Shown: piece after piece, positions 31,916 to 40,349 of the stretch
How the letters are laid out: every line of letters begins with the position of its first letter
How positions within the stretch are numbered: the stretch's first letter is position 1
NCBI GenBank assembly: GCA_963975245.1
Contig: CAXBFJ010000001.1
Location: 828,311-892,310 of the forward strand
Origin: Panacagrimonas sp963975245
GTDB taxonomy: Bacteria > Pseudomonadota > Gammaproteobacteria > Nevskiales > Nevskiaceae
Length of the DNA stretch: 64,000 nt
Direction of reading: 5' to 3'
The notes under the pieces: model-generated
Seen by the model: the letters and a program-made list of their open reading frames with translations, nothing else
What the model was told of the DNA's origin: nothing
Databases searched by the model: none
Program-made: the position numbers and the translations under genes

Positions 31916-32401
31916 ATGTATCTCTTGGCTGCATTCGACTGCGAGATTAATGTTGATGTCAGCGAAGTTTTTGAACTGACGAGCGATCTGGTGAGATTTG
32001 GAGATTGGTTTCCCCAGGTCGTAAAAATAGACGAGGCAAACGATTTGAGCCCTGGTCAGGTCGGGAAAGCCTATCTGGAACACGTTCGAATTCCCTTGGC
32101 GGGTGAAAAGGTGGTCGAGATCGTCGTGACGGAGTCAGAGAGAAATCAATATTTCGCTACCGAGGGAAACCTCTCGCCACTTTTGCCTCGAATGGAAATG
32201 CGCTATTCCACAGTCACAGGTAATGATTGCCGCCTGCAGTGGAAGATGTATAGCCGCAGTGGGAGTTCGTTAGTCAGGTGCGCCTTACTGCCACTAGCGC
32301 GCCGAATAATGAGCGCCCGGGCCCTCGACGCCAAAGATAATCTCATCAACCTGCTGGCCAGTGGGTCAGAGAGTCGCAGGTCTTCAATTGCCGTTGAATA
32401 G
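31916..32401 (+). CDS. SRPBCC (START-like) family protein
   Basis: A 161-residue small protein with the helix-grip pattern of the SRPBCC superfamily: an initial strand FDCEINVDVSEVFELTSDL, then WFPQVVKIDEAND, alternating strands and a long C-terminal helix from about residue 120. Such proteins bind hydrophobic ligands or act as cyclases and hydrolases. ATG 31916 is 2 bp past the ALDH stop and overlaps its GGG; a start at 31868 inside the ALDH gene is unlikely. No catalytic residues can be named. Tight linkage suggests ligand handling for the same pathway. Confidence 0.72.
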   Translation: MYLLAAFDCEINVDVSEVFELTSDLVRFGDWFPQVVKIDEANDLSPGQVGKAYLEHVRIPLAGEKVVEIVVTESERNQYFATEGNLSPLLPRMEMRYSTVTGNDCRLQWKMYSRSGSSLVRCALLPLARRIMSARALDAKDNLINLLASGSESRRSSIAVE

Positions 32402-32446
32402 CGTCGTTACATTTTCATGCCTGAGCATGAAACCAGGGATTAAAAC

Positions 32447-33226
32447 ATGCCATTTGCGAAGAGCAAGGACGTCAATATTTATTTCACCGAGTCTGGCTCG
32501 GGAGACGCCATTATTTTCTGCCACGGGATAGGTGGTAACAGCACGGTATGGTGGCAACAATTCGGACACTTCTGCAGCGATTATCACTGCATTGCCATTG
32601 ACCACCGCGGGTTCGGGCGCTCGACGTGCCGAGCAGAGCAATTTGATCCTAGGTCCTTCGGCGATGATGCTGTCGCAGTGCTCGATGCCGCCGGGATCTC
32701 ATCTGCACATTTTGTATGTCAGTCCATGGGTGGATGGACCGGGGTTCAGGCCGCTTTGAAGTATCCGGAACGAGTTAGGTCGCTGACGCTTTCCGGCACC
32801 ATCGGCGGCTTCAATCTGCCCAGCGGCTTGCATGCTGCTGCGACTGTGAAAGAACGAATTGCTGCGGGTACTGCATCGACTCTTGCTCTTGCGAGTGATT
32901 TCCCGCAGCGCCAGCCGGCCCTCAGTTTCTTGTTCGCAGAAATCGGAGCATTCAATACGTCGCTTGCGGGCTTCGACCCTGTGCCTCGACTGGTCAGCGA
33001 AGAAGTCCTGGTTCCTCTGGCCACCGCAGCTGAACTGAATATGCCGATCCTGATGGTGGCAGGAGAATACGACTTGATCTGGGGGCCCGACGTCATAAAA
33101 GAACTGCAGGGCTATTTGCCTAGGTCAAGACTGGTTGAAGTCAAGGCAGGGCATTCTCCCTACTTCGAGACGCCTATTGAATTTAATGAAATTTTGGGCG
33201 ATTTCCTTCGCGCTGATGTTGAGTGA
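32447..33226 (+). CDS. alpha/beta hydrolase
   Basis: A 259-residue alpha/beta-hydrolase-fold enzyme. The oxyanion region is FCHGIGGNSTVW (residues 24-35), the HRGFGRS loop follows, the nucleophile elbow is CQSMGGW (Ser near residue 93), the acid is in MVAGEYDLIWG, and the His is in KAGHSPYFE near the C-terminus. Everything needed for ester, lactone or C-C bond hydrolysis is present. ATG 32447 follows AGGGATTAAAAC. It is the last gene of the amidohydrolase-ALDH-SRPBCC group. C-C hydrolases and enol-lactonases have the same look, so the exact bond is unresolved. Confidence 0.88.
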   Translation: MPFAKSKDVNIYFTESGSGDAIIFCHGIGGNSTVWWQQFGHFCSDYHCIAIDHRGFGRSTCRAEQFDPRSFGDDAVAVLDAAGISSAHFVCQSMGGWTGVQAALKYPERVRSLTLSGTIGGFNLPSGLHAAATVKERIAAGTASTLALASDFPQRQPALSFLFAEIGAFNTSLAGFDPVPRLVSEEVLVPLATAAELNMPILMVAGEYDLIWGPDVIKELQGYLPRSRLVEVKAGHSPYFETPIEFNEILGDFLRADVE

Positions 33227-33510
33227 CAGGGTTAGTTGAGTAGAAGACCTTGCTTTTGTGCGGGTCTTATCGCTGACAGTCAAAAAATGCTTCGCGCAAC
33301 ACATTCTCTCCCTTTTGCATTTCGGATCGAGCTCCGCTAGAGGCTCAGGGCAGCAAGCCTGACAGCACCCGACCAGTTGGTGCCGTGGCGCTAGTAGAGC
33401 GGATGCGTTCTGCCAAAGTCGCTTCGCGAATAGGGTGCTTCTCAAGTTCCGGGTTGTCGGTTTCCACTCGGAGGGGACTAGTAGATTTGCTTCCCTTTGC
33501 TGGTATTGCA

Positions 33511-33539
33511 TTGCCCTGCCTCGTCTGACCGACTATTCT
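33511..33539 (+). promoter_or_regulatory. candidate promoter of the tetR-RND operon
   Basis: TTGCCC at 33511-33516 and TATTCT at 33534-33539 are separated by exactly 17 bp. A CTGACCG half-site (33525-33531) sits in the spacer and the full operator follows directly after the -10 box. The rest of the 385-bp gap 33227-33611 has no recognisable gene. Confidence 0.5.
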
Positions 33540-33559
33540 CTGACCGTCCGATCGGTCAG
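33540..33559. promoter_or_regulatory. TetR-type operator
   Basis: CTGACCG and CGGTCAG form a perfect 7-bp inverted repeat with a 6-bp centre (TCCGAT). With the extra half-site 15 bp upstream it covers the promoter and expected start site, as for autorepressed TetR regulators. Confidence 0.65.
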
Positions 33560-33611
33560 TGTTGTTTGTCGAATCATAAATGCACATAACAACAGGGTTT
33601 TAGAAACCATC

Positions 33612-34271
33612 ATGTTGGAATTTTCCCCACCGCAAACGGCTACAGGCGGCCGGCTCATCCTTCAGGCTGCACTGGATTTGTTCGCGGCTAACGGTTACGA
33701 GGGCGTATCGGTCAACAGCATTGCCGAGCGCGCTGGCGTGTGTAAGTCCAACGTGTTTCATCACTTTGCATCCAAGGAAGCTCTGTATCTGGAAGTGCTC
33801 CGCACCGCCAGTCTGGAGTGGGGTGATGACATTACCGAGGCCAATCATGTCGAGGGCAGCTTCTCGGATCGATTGCGGGCGTTCATCGGCGGCGTTCTAC
33901 AGCGGCTCTTTCAGCGGCCACTGCAATCTCGCCTGATGCTGCGGGAAATTCTGGATAACGGTGCCTTGCGGGCGGAACAGATGAGTGACGACGTGTACCA
34001 ACGCAATTTTGAGATGGAAATGGCGATATTCCGCCGAGCGCAGGCCGATGGTGAACTGCGCCAGGGCCTGGATCCCGCGGTCGCCTGGATGCTGACCATG
34101 TCAGCCTGCCTGAACTTCTTTCAGATTCGGGACTTGCTGCGACACATCCCAAGCTTCAATCACTATGCGGAGGACCCTGAGATCTATGCCGATCAAGTCT
34201 GCGCAGGCTTATTGGGCGGCATTGCAGATAGTTCCGGTTCTGACTCCAGAGATGCGGGAGAAATGTCATGA
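33612..34271 (+). CDS. TetR family repressor of the RND efflux operon
   Basis: A 219-residue regulator. The N-terminal TetR helix-turn-helix is clear (ILQAALDLFAANGYEGVSVN, then IAERAGVCKSNVFHHFASKEALY, residues 16-60), followed by an all-helical ligand-binding domain. ATG 33612 is preferred to upstream in-frame codons because the conserved domain begins just after it. The gene is preceded by a perfect CTGACCG/CGGTCAG operator and overlaps the efflux adaptor gene by 4 bp (ATGA). The arrangement indicates autorepression and control of the pump genes, relieved by a pump substrate or toxic intermediate. Confidence 0.9.
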   Translation: MLEFSPPQTATGGRLILQAALDLFAANGYEGVSVNSIAERAGVCKSNVFHHFASKEALYLEVLRTASLEWGDDITEANHVEGSFSDRLRAFIGGVLQRLFQRPLQSRLMLREILDNGALRAEQMSDDVYQRNFEMEMAIFRRAQADGELRQGLDPAVAWMLTMSACLNFFQIRDLLRHIPSFNHYAEDPEIYADQVCAGLLGGIADSSGSDSRDAGEMS

Positions 34272-35458
34272 GACGGTTACAGCATCTACAGCCTCTCGTC
34301 CTTCTCGCGTTTTTCAGCATGGCGCTGCTCTCTGGCTGCAAGGAGACAGCAGCACCTGCACAAGCAAAAGCGCCGCAGGCAGTGGAGGTCATTGAACTGC
34401 ATTCGCAGGTTCTGGCACTGACAACCGAACTTCCCGGTCGAACGGTGGCCTACCGCATTGCGCAGGTTCGACCCCAGGTGAGCGGCATCATTCGCGAGGT
34501 CAACTTCACGGAAGGCAGTGAAGTGAAGAAGGGGCAGGGCCTTTATCAGATTGACCCTTCGAGCTACGACGCGGCATTCAGAAGTGCGAAGGCCAATCTC
34601 ATGAGTGCGAAGGCGGAGTATTCCGCTGCGCGCCTGAAGGCCGACAAATACGGACCTCTTGCTGAGCTCAAGGCCATCAGCAAACTTGAACTGATTCAGG
34701 TGGAATCTGCCAGGCAACAGGCAGAAGCCAAGGTCGCCGCAGCGCAGAGCGCACTGGATGCAGCACGAATCAATCTTCATTACACCGCTGTTGTATCTCC
34801 CATTGACGGGCGCAGTGGACGCTCCACGGTTTCCGAGGGCGCGCTGGTCACGGCAGACCAGGGCGATCCTTTGACGACGGTTCAGCAGCTTGACCCGATC
34901 CTGGTCGACGTCACCCAATCCAGTAACGTTCTGCTCAAGCTTCGGCGTGATCACGCAGGGAAGGCCGCAGATCCGGGTGACACCAAGGTCAAGCTGATTC
35001 TTGACGATGGCAGCGTGTACGAGCACGAGGGCAGTCTGCAGTTTTCGGAGGTCACGGTGGACCAGACCACGGGTTCGGTGACGCTACGCGCCAAATTTCC
35101 GAACCCGGATCAGTTTCTCCTGCCCGGTATGTTTGTTCACATGCAAATAAAGGAAGGGGTCGACAACCACGCTTTACTGATTCCGCAAGAGGCCCTGACG
35201 CATGACGCGCAAGGTGTTGCAACGGCTCTGGTGGCCAACACGGACGATACCGTTGAGCTGAGAAAACTGACATCCAGCCGGGCAGTCGGCAATCAGTGGC
35301 TGATTTCCAGCGGTCTTGAGGAAGGCGACAGAGTCATCGTCAGCGGCATACAGCATGTTCATCCCGGTGACAAGGTGGCGCCCAAGCTTTCCGGCGCAAG
35401 CCGCGATGAGCCTGCCAATCAGACGCTGGGTACGTCCAGCGCTGCAAGTGCGGGCTGA
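34268..35458 (+). CDS. RND efflux periplasmic adaptor (membrane fusion) lipoprotein
   Basis: A 396-residue AcrA/MexA-type adaptor linking the inner-membrane pump to the outer-membrane channel. The N-terminus is a lipoprotein signal with lipobox LLSGC (Cys near residue 24). It is followed by the lipoyl half-motif (VRPQVSGIIREVNFTEGSEVKKGQGLYQID), an alpha-helical hairpin (residues about 100-170) and the second lipoyl half with INLHYTAVVSPIDGRSGRS, then the beta-barrel and membrane-proximal domains. The start overlaps the tetR stop (ATGA), and the pump gene follows after 5 bp. Confidence 0.94.
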   Translation: MRRLQHLQPLVLLAFFSMALLSGCKETAAPAQAKAPQAVEVIELHSQVLALTTELPGRTVAYRIAQVRPQVSGIIREVNFTEGSEVKKGQGLYQIDPSSYDAAFRSAKANLMSAKAEYSAARLKADKYGPLAELKAISKLELIQVESARQQAEAKVAAAQSALDAARINLHYTAVVSPIDGRSGRSTVSEGALVTADQGDPLTTVQQLDPILVDVTQSSNVLLKLRRDHAGKAADPGDTKVKLILDDGSVYEHEGSLQFSEVTVDQTTGSVTLRAKFPNPDQFLLPGMFVHMQIKEGVDNHALLIPQEALTHDAQGVATALVANTDDTVELRKLTSSRAVGNQWLISSGLEEGDRVIVSGIQHVHPGDKVAPKLSGASRDEPANQTLGTSSAASAG

Positions 35459-35463
35459 AGGTC

Positions 35464-38400
35464 GTGGTCAACTACTTTATTGATCGCCCAATTTTTTCCT
35501 GGGTTCTTGCCATCGTCATCATGATGGCAGGGGCCTTGGCCGTCCTGAGCTTGCCGGTTTCACAGTACCCGGCAATCGCGCCTCCTGCGATATCCATCAG
35601 CGGCAACTATCCCGGCGCTTCGGCTGAGACGGTGGAAAACACGGTGACACAGGTTATAGAGCAGCAGCTCAATGGCATCGATAACCTCTTGTATTTTTCG
35701 TCCGAGAGCAACAAGGACGGAAGCATGTCGATCACCCTATATTTTGAGCAGGGGACCAATCCCGACATTGCGCAGGTGCAAGTTCAGAACAAGCTTCAGG
35801 CAGCAACGCCGCAGCTCCCGCAAAGCGTCCAGCAGCAGGGGCTCAAAGTTGCCAAATCGACCAAGAATTTCTTGCTTGTAGTGGGCTTTGCTTCTACAGA
35901 TTCCAGCATGAATGGCGGCGATATTGCGGACTACATTGCCTCACATATCCAGGACCCACTAAGTCGCACCCCGGGTGTGGGTGATTTGCGCCTGTTTGGC
36001 GCTCAGCACGCCATGCGAATCTGGCTCGATCCTGCCCGACTCAACAGTTTTTCGATGACGCCTGTGGACGTGGCTGAGGCGATACGCGCACAGAATGTAC
36101 AGGTTGCCTCCGGCGAACTCGGCGGGTTGCCCGCCGTGGATGGACAGCAACTCAACGCCACCATCATCGGGCCAGAGCTTCTCAAGAGTGAAGAGGAGTT
36201 TCGCAACATTCTGTTGCGCGTTGATTCTGACGGTTCCCAGGTACGTCTCAAGGATGTCGCGCGTGTAGAACTGGGTAGCGAAAATTACAGCACCTTGCCC
36301 CTGTACAGCGGACAGCCTGCAAGCGGCGTAGCCGTGCGACTCGCATCCGGTGCAAACGCGCTAGATACCGCGGCAGCCGTGCGTGCCACCGTCGAAAGGC
36401 TGGAGCCCTTCTTTCCGGAAGGCCTGAAAGCGATCTACCCCTACGACAGTACGCCGTTCATCAGTATTTCAATTGCAGAGGTGGTGGAAACGCTGCTGGT
36501 CGCCATCGTGCTGGTCTTTCTGGTCATGCTGCTGTTCTTGCAGAATCTGCGTGCCACCCTGATTCCGACCATTGCGGTCCCCGTGGTGCTGCTGGGGACC
36601 TTCGGCATCCTGGCGGTGGCGGGCTACAGCATCAATACCCTGACCATGTTCGGCATGGCGCTGGCCATCGGCATGCTGGTGGACGATGCCATCGTGGTGG
36701 TGGAGAACGTCGAAAGAGTCATGTCTGAGGAGGGCCTGTCCCCAAAGGAAGCAACTCGCAAGTCGATGGGGCAGATCACTGGCGCATTGATTGGCATCGC
36801 ACTGGTTCTGACCGCCGTGCTGTTGCCCATGGCATTTTTCAGCGGCTCTACTGGCGTCATCTATCGACAATTTTCTATCACCATGGTCTCTGCGATGGTG
36901 CTGTCCGTGGTAGTGGCGATGATCTTCACTCCTTCCTTGTGTGCAAGCCTGCTCAAGCCGGTCAAGAAAGGTCATCAGGAAACCTCGAAAGGCTTTTTCG
37001 GCTGGTTCAATCGCGGCTTCAATCGTTTTAATCGCTATTACGAAAAGTCGCTTCAGCACCTGACCGGGAAGCTGCTTCGTTACCTTGTTGTGTACGGCCT
37101 CATTGTCATCACGATGGCTTTCATGTTTACGCGCGTGCCCAGCGGATTTCTGCCCGAAGAAGATCAGGGCATCATGTACATTCAAGCCAATACGCCGCCG
37201 GGCGCCACGACAACGCGCACGGCAGAAGCGCTGAACAAGATGCGCGAGTATCTGCTGGAAGAAGAGAAGGAAAGTGTCGAAGGGGTATTCACCGTGGCCG
37301 GGTTCAGTTTTGCGGGCCGGGGGCAGAGTGCTGGACTGGGCTTTGTCAGGCTCAAGCACTGGGATGAGCGCGAAGGTGCGGAACATTCCGCACAAGCAGT
37401 GGCAGGTCGTGCCCGTACTTATTTCAATTCAATCCTCGATGCCAAAGCTGTGGTTTTTGTGCCGCCGGCGGTGCTCGAGTTGGGCAACGCCACCGGCTTT
37501 GACCTCGAATTGGTAGACGAAGCCGGGCGGGGCCACGCTATTCTCATGGAAGCGAGGGACAAGTTGATCTCGCTGGCTGCCCAGCATCCGGTTATTCAGG
37601 CGCCGCGTGCCAATGGGCTAGACGATGAACCGCAGTACACCCTGGATATTGATTGGGAGAAGGCGCACGTACTCGGCCTGACAGCCGCGCAGATATCCGA
37701 CACGATCCATGACGCTTGGGGTTCGTCTTACATCAATCAATTCATTGACCACGGTCGGGTCAAGAAGGTCTACGTGCAAGGCGAGCCGAGTTCGCGCATG
37801 TCACCCGAAGATCTCGATCAGTGGTTTGTTCGCAATAACGAAGGGGGCATGGTGCCTTTTTCCAGTTTCGCAAGTGCGCACTGGACCTCAGGTTCGCCAA
37901 AGCTGGAACGCTACAACGGAAAATCTGCCGTGCAGATTCTGGGTAAGCCGGCGCCCGGCTTCAGTACCGGAGAAGCCATGGAAGCGATGGAAGATCTGGC
38001 GCAGCAGATGCCTGATGGCATCGGATATCAATGGAGCGGATTGTCGTATGAACAGCAGCGTTCCGGTTCCCAGGCTCCGGCGCTCTATGCCATCTCACTG
38101 GCCGTTGTTTTCTTGTGCCTTGCCGCGCTGTACGAGAGTTGGTCTATTCCATTTTCCGTCATGCTGGTCGTGCCTCTTGGCGTGATTGGTGCTATTGCCG
38201 CAACGCTGATGCGCGGCCTTGAGAACGACGTGTTCTTTCAGGTGGGACTGCTCACGACGGTTGGCCTTTCTATCAAGAACGCTATCCTGATTGTCGAGTT
38301 TGCCAAGCAGAATGTGGATGCCGGCATGGGTCTGATTGAAGGCACCATCGCGGCTTCCTGCCAACGCCTGCGTCCAATCCTGATGACGTCGATGGCATTT

Positions 38401-38622
38401 ATCCTGGGTGTATCGCCATTGGCGTTTTCCTCTGGTGCAGGTTCGGGCGGGCGCATTGCCATTGGAACCGGCGTCATGGGCGGGATGATTGTTGGCGTAA
38501 TCCTGGCCATTTTCCTGGTTCCGGTGTTCTTCGTTGCCGTCCGTCGATGGCTGGCGCGTGGTGGCGCTGAGCGTCAGCGTAATCAGGAAGCCCTGCAGCC
38601 GGCATTCGGAGAAAAGGGATGA
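35464..38622 (+). CDS. RND efflux pump inner-membrane transporter (AcrB/MexB type, HAE1)
   Basis: A 1052-residue proton-driven multidrug exporter of full length. The N-terminal cytoplasmic anchor FIDRPIFSWVLAIVIMMAG, twelve membrane segments and two large periplasmic loops are recognisable. The proton-relay pair is in the GMLVDDAIVVVENVERVM helix (two adjacent Asp), and the late segment VGLSIKNAILIVEFAKQ carries the Lys. This set is typical of drug/solvent HAE1 pumps. The start is GTG 35464, just after AAGGTC. Together with the neighbouring adaptor and channel it forms a complete tripartite system, probably exporting solvents, aromatic or terpenoid compounds. Confidence 0.96.
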   Translation: MVNYFIDRPIFSWVLAIVIMMAGALAVLSLPVSQYPAIAPPAISISGNYPGASAETVENTVTQVIEQQLNGIDNLLYFSSESNKDGSMSITLYFEQGTNPDIAQVQVQNKLQAATPQLPQSVQQQGLKVAKSTKNFLLVVGFASTDSSMNGGDIADYIASHIQDPLSRTPGVGDLRLFGAQHAMRIWLDPARLNSFSMTPVDVAEAIRAQNVQVASGELGGLPAVDGQQLNATIIGPELLKSEEEFRNILLRVDSDGSQVRLKDVARVELGSENYSTLPLYSGQPASGVAVRLASGANALDTAAAVRATVERLEPFFPEGLKAIYPYDSTPFISISIAEVVETLLVAIVLVFLVMLLFLQNLRATLIPTIAVPVVLLGTFGILAVAGYSINTLTMFGMALAIGMLVDDAIVVVENVERVMSEEGLSPKEATRKSMGQITGALIGIALVLTAVLLPMAFFSGSTGVIYRQFSITMVSAMVLSVVVAMIFTPSLCASLLKPVKKGHQETSKGFFGWFNRGFNRFNRYYEKSLQHLTGKLLRYLVVYGLIVITMAFMFTRVPSGFLPEEDQGIMYIQANTPPGATTTRTAEALNKMREYLLEEEKESVEGVFTVAGFSFAGRGQSAGLGFVRLKHWDEREGAEHSAQAVAGRARTYFNSILDAKAVVFVPPAVLELGNATGFDLELVDEAGRGHAILMEARDKLISLAAQHPVIQAPRANGLDDEPQYTLDIDWEKAHVLGLTAAQISDTIHDAWGSSYINQFIDHGRVKKVYVQGEPSSRMSPEDLDQWFVRNNEGGMVPFSSFASAHWTSGSPKLERYNGKSAVQILGKPAPGFSTGEAMEAMEDLAQQMPDGIGYQWSGLSYEQQRSGSQAPALYAISLAVVFLCLAALYESWSIPFSVMLVVPLGVIGAIAATLMRGLENDVFFQVGLLTTVGLSIKNAILIVEFAKQNVDAGMGLIEGTIAASCQRLRPILMTSMAFILGVSPLAFSSGAGSGGRIAIGTGVMGGMIVGVILAIFLVPVFFVAVRRWLARGGAERQRNQEALQPAFGEKG

Positions 38623-40169
38623 TGCGCCGCCGTATCAGACGCATGGGTACATTCGCACTCCTGATCAGCGTGCTCACGGGTTGCAGCCTTGAGCCTGCCT
38701 ACGTGAGGCCGAAACTCGGCGTCGAGGGCCTCAAATTGTCAGAGTCGCTCGATCTGGTAGCGGTGGAAGAAATTGAAGCCGGATCATCTTCCTTGAGCGA
38801 TGCCATGGCGGAAACGCATTGGCGTGTGTTTCTCACAGACACGACACTGCGGAGCCTGGTGGAGACTGCGATTGCAAACAATCGCGATCTTCGTGTGGCG
38901 GCACTCAACATTGAGAGAACTCAGGCTCAGTACCGTATCCGCCGTAGCGAGCTTCTGCCCAATATCCTTGCTGACGGTGTAGAACAGGTTCAGAAGTACC
39001 CGAGCGGCGTCAGTGCGATTTCGGGGCAGAGTTCGGGGACCGGCAGTGGCAGTGTCTCGCGAGGCTTCAGTGCGGGGCTTGGCCTGACCGCGTTTGAGCT
39101 GGATCTATTTGGCCGGATTCGCAGTTTGGAACATGCCGCGCTCGAGCAATATTTTTCGAGCATCGAAGCCCATCGCAGTGTTCAGATCAGTCTGATAGCC
39201 GAGGTGGCGAATGCCTACCTTGCTTTGCGCAGCGATCAGGCTCTGCTTCAGCTCGCCGCCGATACGCTGGAAAGTCGTCAGTCCTCGCATCAACTTATTC
39301 AGCGAAGCAATGAGTACGGTGTGTCCGATGACCTGGACCTGAGTCAGGCTCAACAGGCAATTCATACCGCTGAGGCAGACGTCGCGCGTTACCAAAGACG
39401 CATCGCTCAGGACCGCAATGCACTGCGGCTTCTGGTCGCGACATCCTTGCCCGAGCAACTGGACGAAACAGCCGAGTCTGAGGGCAAGGCGATGTTGGAG
39501 GATTTACCCGCCGGCCTTTCTTCCGAAGTACTGACGCGGCGGCCGGATGTGCTGGCTGCAGAGCACGAACTCATTGCGAGGAATGCCAGTATTGGCGCAG
39601 CGCGTGCCGCATTTTTTCCGACGATCTCGCTCACGGCGCGGTACGGAACTGCGAGCCGCGAGCTTGGCGGTTTGTTTGAATCCGGATCAGAGGCCTGGAC
39701 CTTTGCACCCAGGATTTCTCTGCCGATATTTGCGGCAGGGGCCAACAAAGCCAATCTCGATGTAGCGAAGATTGATCGCGATATTTCGGTGGCTAGTTAT
39801 CAAAAAACAGTGCAAACCGCGTTTCGGGAGGTATCGGATGCATTGGCGGCGCGCGGCACACTGGATGCACAGCTGGAAGCAGAAGAAAGCCTGGTGAAAG
39901 CCGCTCAGACCAGTTACGAACTGTCCAAGCTGCGCTTTGATTTCGGTGTGGACAATTATCTTGTCGTTCTGGATTCGCAGAGAACGTACTACGGTGCACA
40001 AAAAGACGTTATCAGCACGCGTCTTGCGCGCCAGCAGAATCTTGTGACGCTATACAAAGCCCTCGGCGGAGGGTGGGGCGAAGCTACTGATTCAATGAAT
40101 GGTAACTCTGCATCTTCTGCCGAATCCGCGACCGTGATGACCGGAATGACACTTTCTGTCCGGCCTTGA
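38619..40169 (+). CDS. outer-membrane efflux lipoprotein (NodT/OprM family)
   Basis: A 516-residue TolC-like channel. A lipoprotein signal with LLISVLTGC (Cys near residue 22) is followed by the family N-terminus (SLEPAYVRPKL), two OEP repeats of about 190 residues each with long helices, the conserved LTRRPDVLAAEHELIARNASIGAARAAFFPTI region condensed around residues 305-340, and the final VSDALAARGTLDAQ. It overlaps the pump gene by 4 bp. It is the last cistron of the tetR-adaptor-pump-channel operon. Confidence 0.95.
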   Translation: MMRRRIRRMGTFALLISVLTGCSLEPAYVRPKLGVEGLKLSESLDLVAVEEIEAGSSSLSDAMAETHWRVFLTDTTLRSLVETAIANNRDLRVAALNIERTQAQYRIRRSELLPNILADGVEQVQKYPSGVSAISGQSSGTGSGSVSRGFSAGLGLTAFELDLFGRIRSLEHAALEQYFSSIEAHRSVQISLIAEVANAYLALRSDQALLQLAADTLESRQSSHQLIQRSNEYGVSDDLDLSQAQQAIHTAEADVARYQRRIAQDRNALRLLVATSLPEQLDETAESEGKAMLEDLPAGLSSEVLTRRPDVLAAEHELIARNASIGAARAAFFPTISLTARYGTASRELGGLFESGSEAWTFAPRISLPIFAAGANKANLDVAKIDRDISVASYQKTVQTAFREVSDALAARGTLDAQLEAEESLVKAAQTSYELSKLRFDFGVDNYLVVLDSQRTYYGAQKDVISTRLARQQNLVTLYKALGGGWGEATDSMNGNSASSAESATVMTGMTLSVRP

Positions 40170-40270
40170 TTCTGCAGGCTGAAGGCGTGAGGCGAATAGG
40201 TGTTTGAGCAGGGCTTTCCAGCGCGAATATGAGGCTTCTCCGCGGCGCTGATCAGTCAACCCGCTACTCC

Positions 40271-40290
40271 AATCAAATCAGGATTTGATT
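40271..40290. promoter_or_regulatory. perfect 20-bp inverted repeat upstream of the kinase-ACAD-ABC operon
   Basis: AATCAAATC and GATTTGATT are exact reverse complements separated by AG, 60 bp before the GTG start of the kinase gene. The size fits a TetR-family operator, and a TetR gene ends this operon. It is the best candidate for the operon's control site. Confidence 0.6.
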
Positions 40291-40349
40291 TTAATACTGA
40301 TAAGTCGATAATGACTGCATAGAGTTCCCGCCGACATTGAGGAGTGTCC

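Noticed and set aside
36469..37395. Long minus-strand open frame inside the RND pump gene
   Set aside because: It is exactly antisense to a certain RND transporter, has a His/Gln-rich composition expected from the reversed membrane-helix codons, and shows no family motif.
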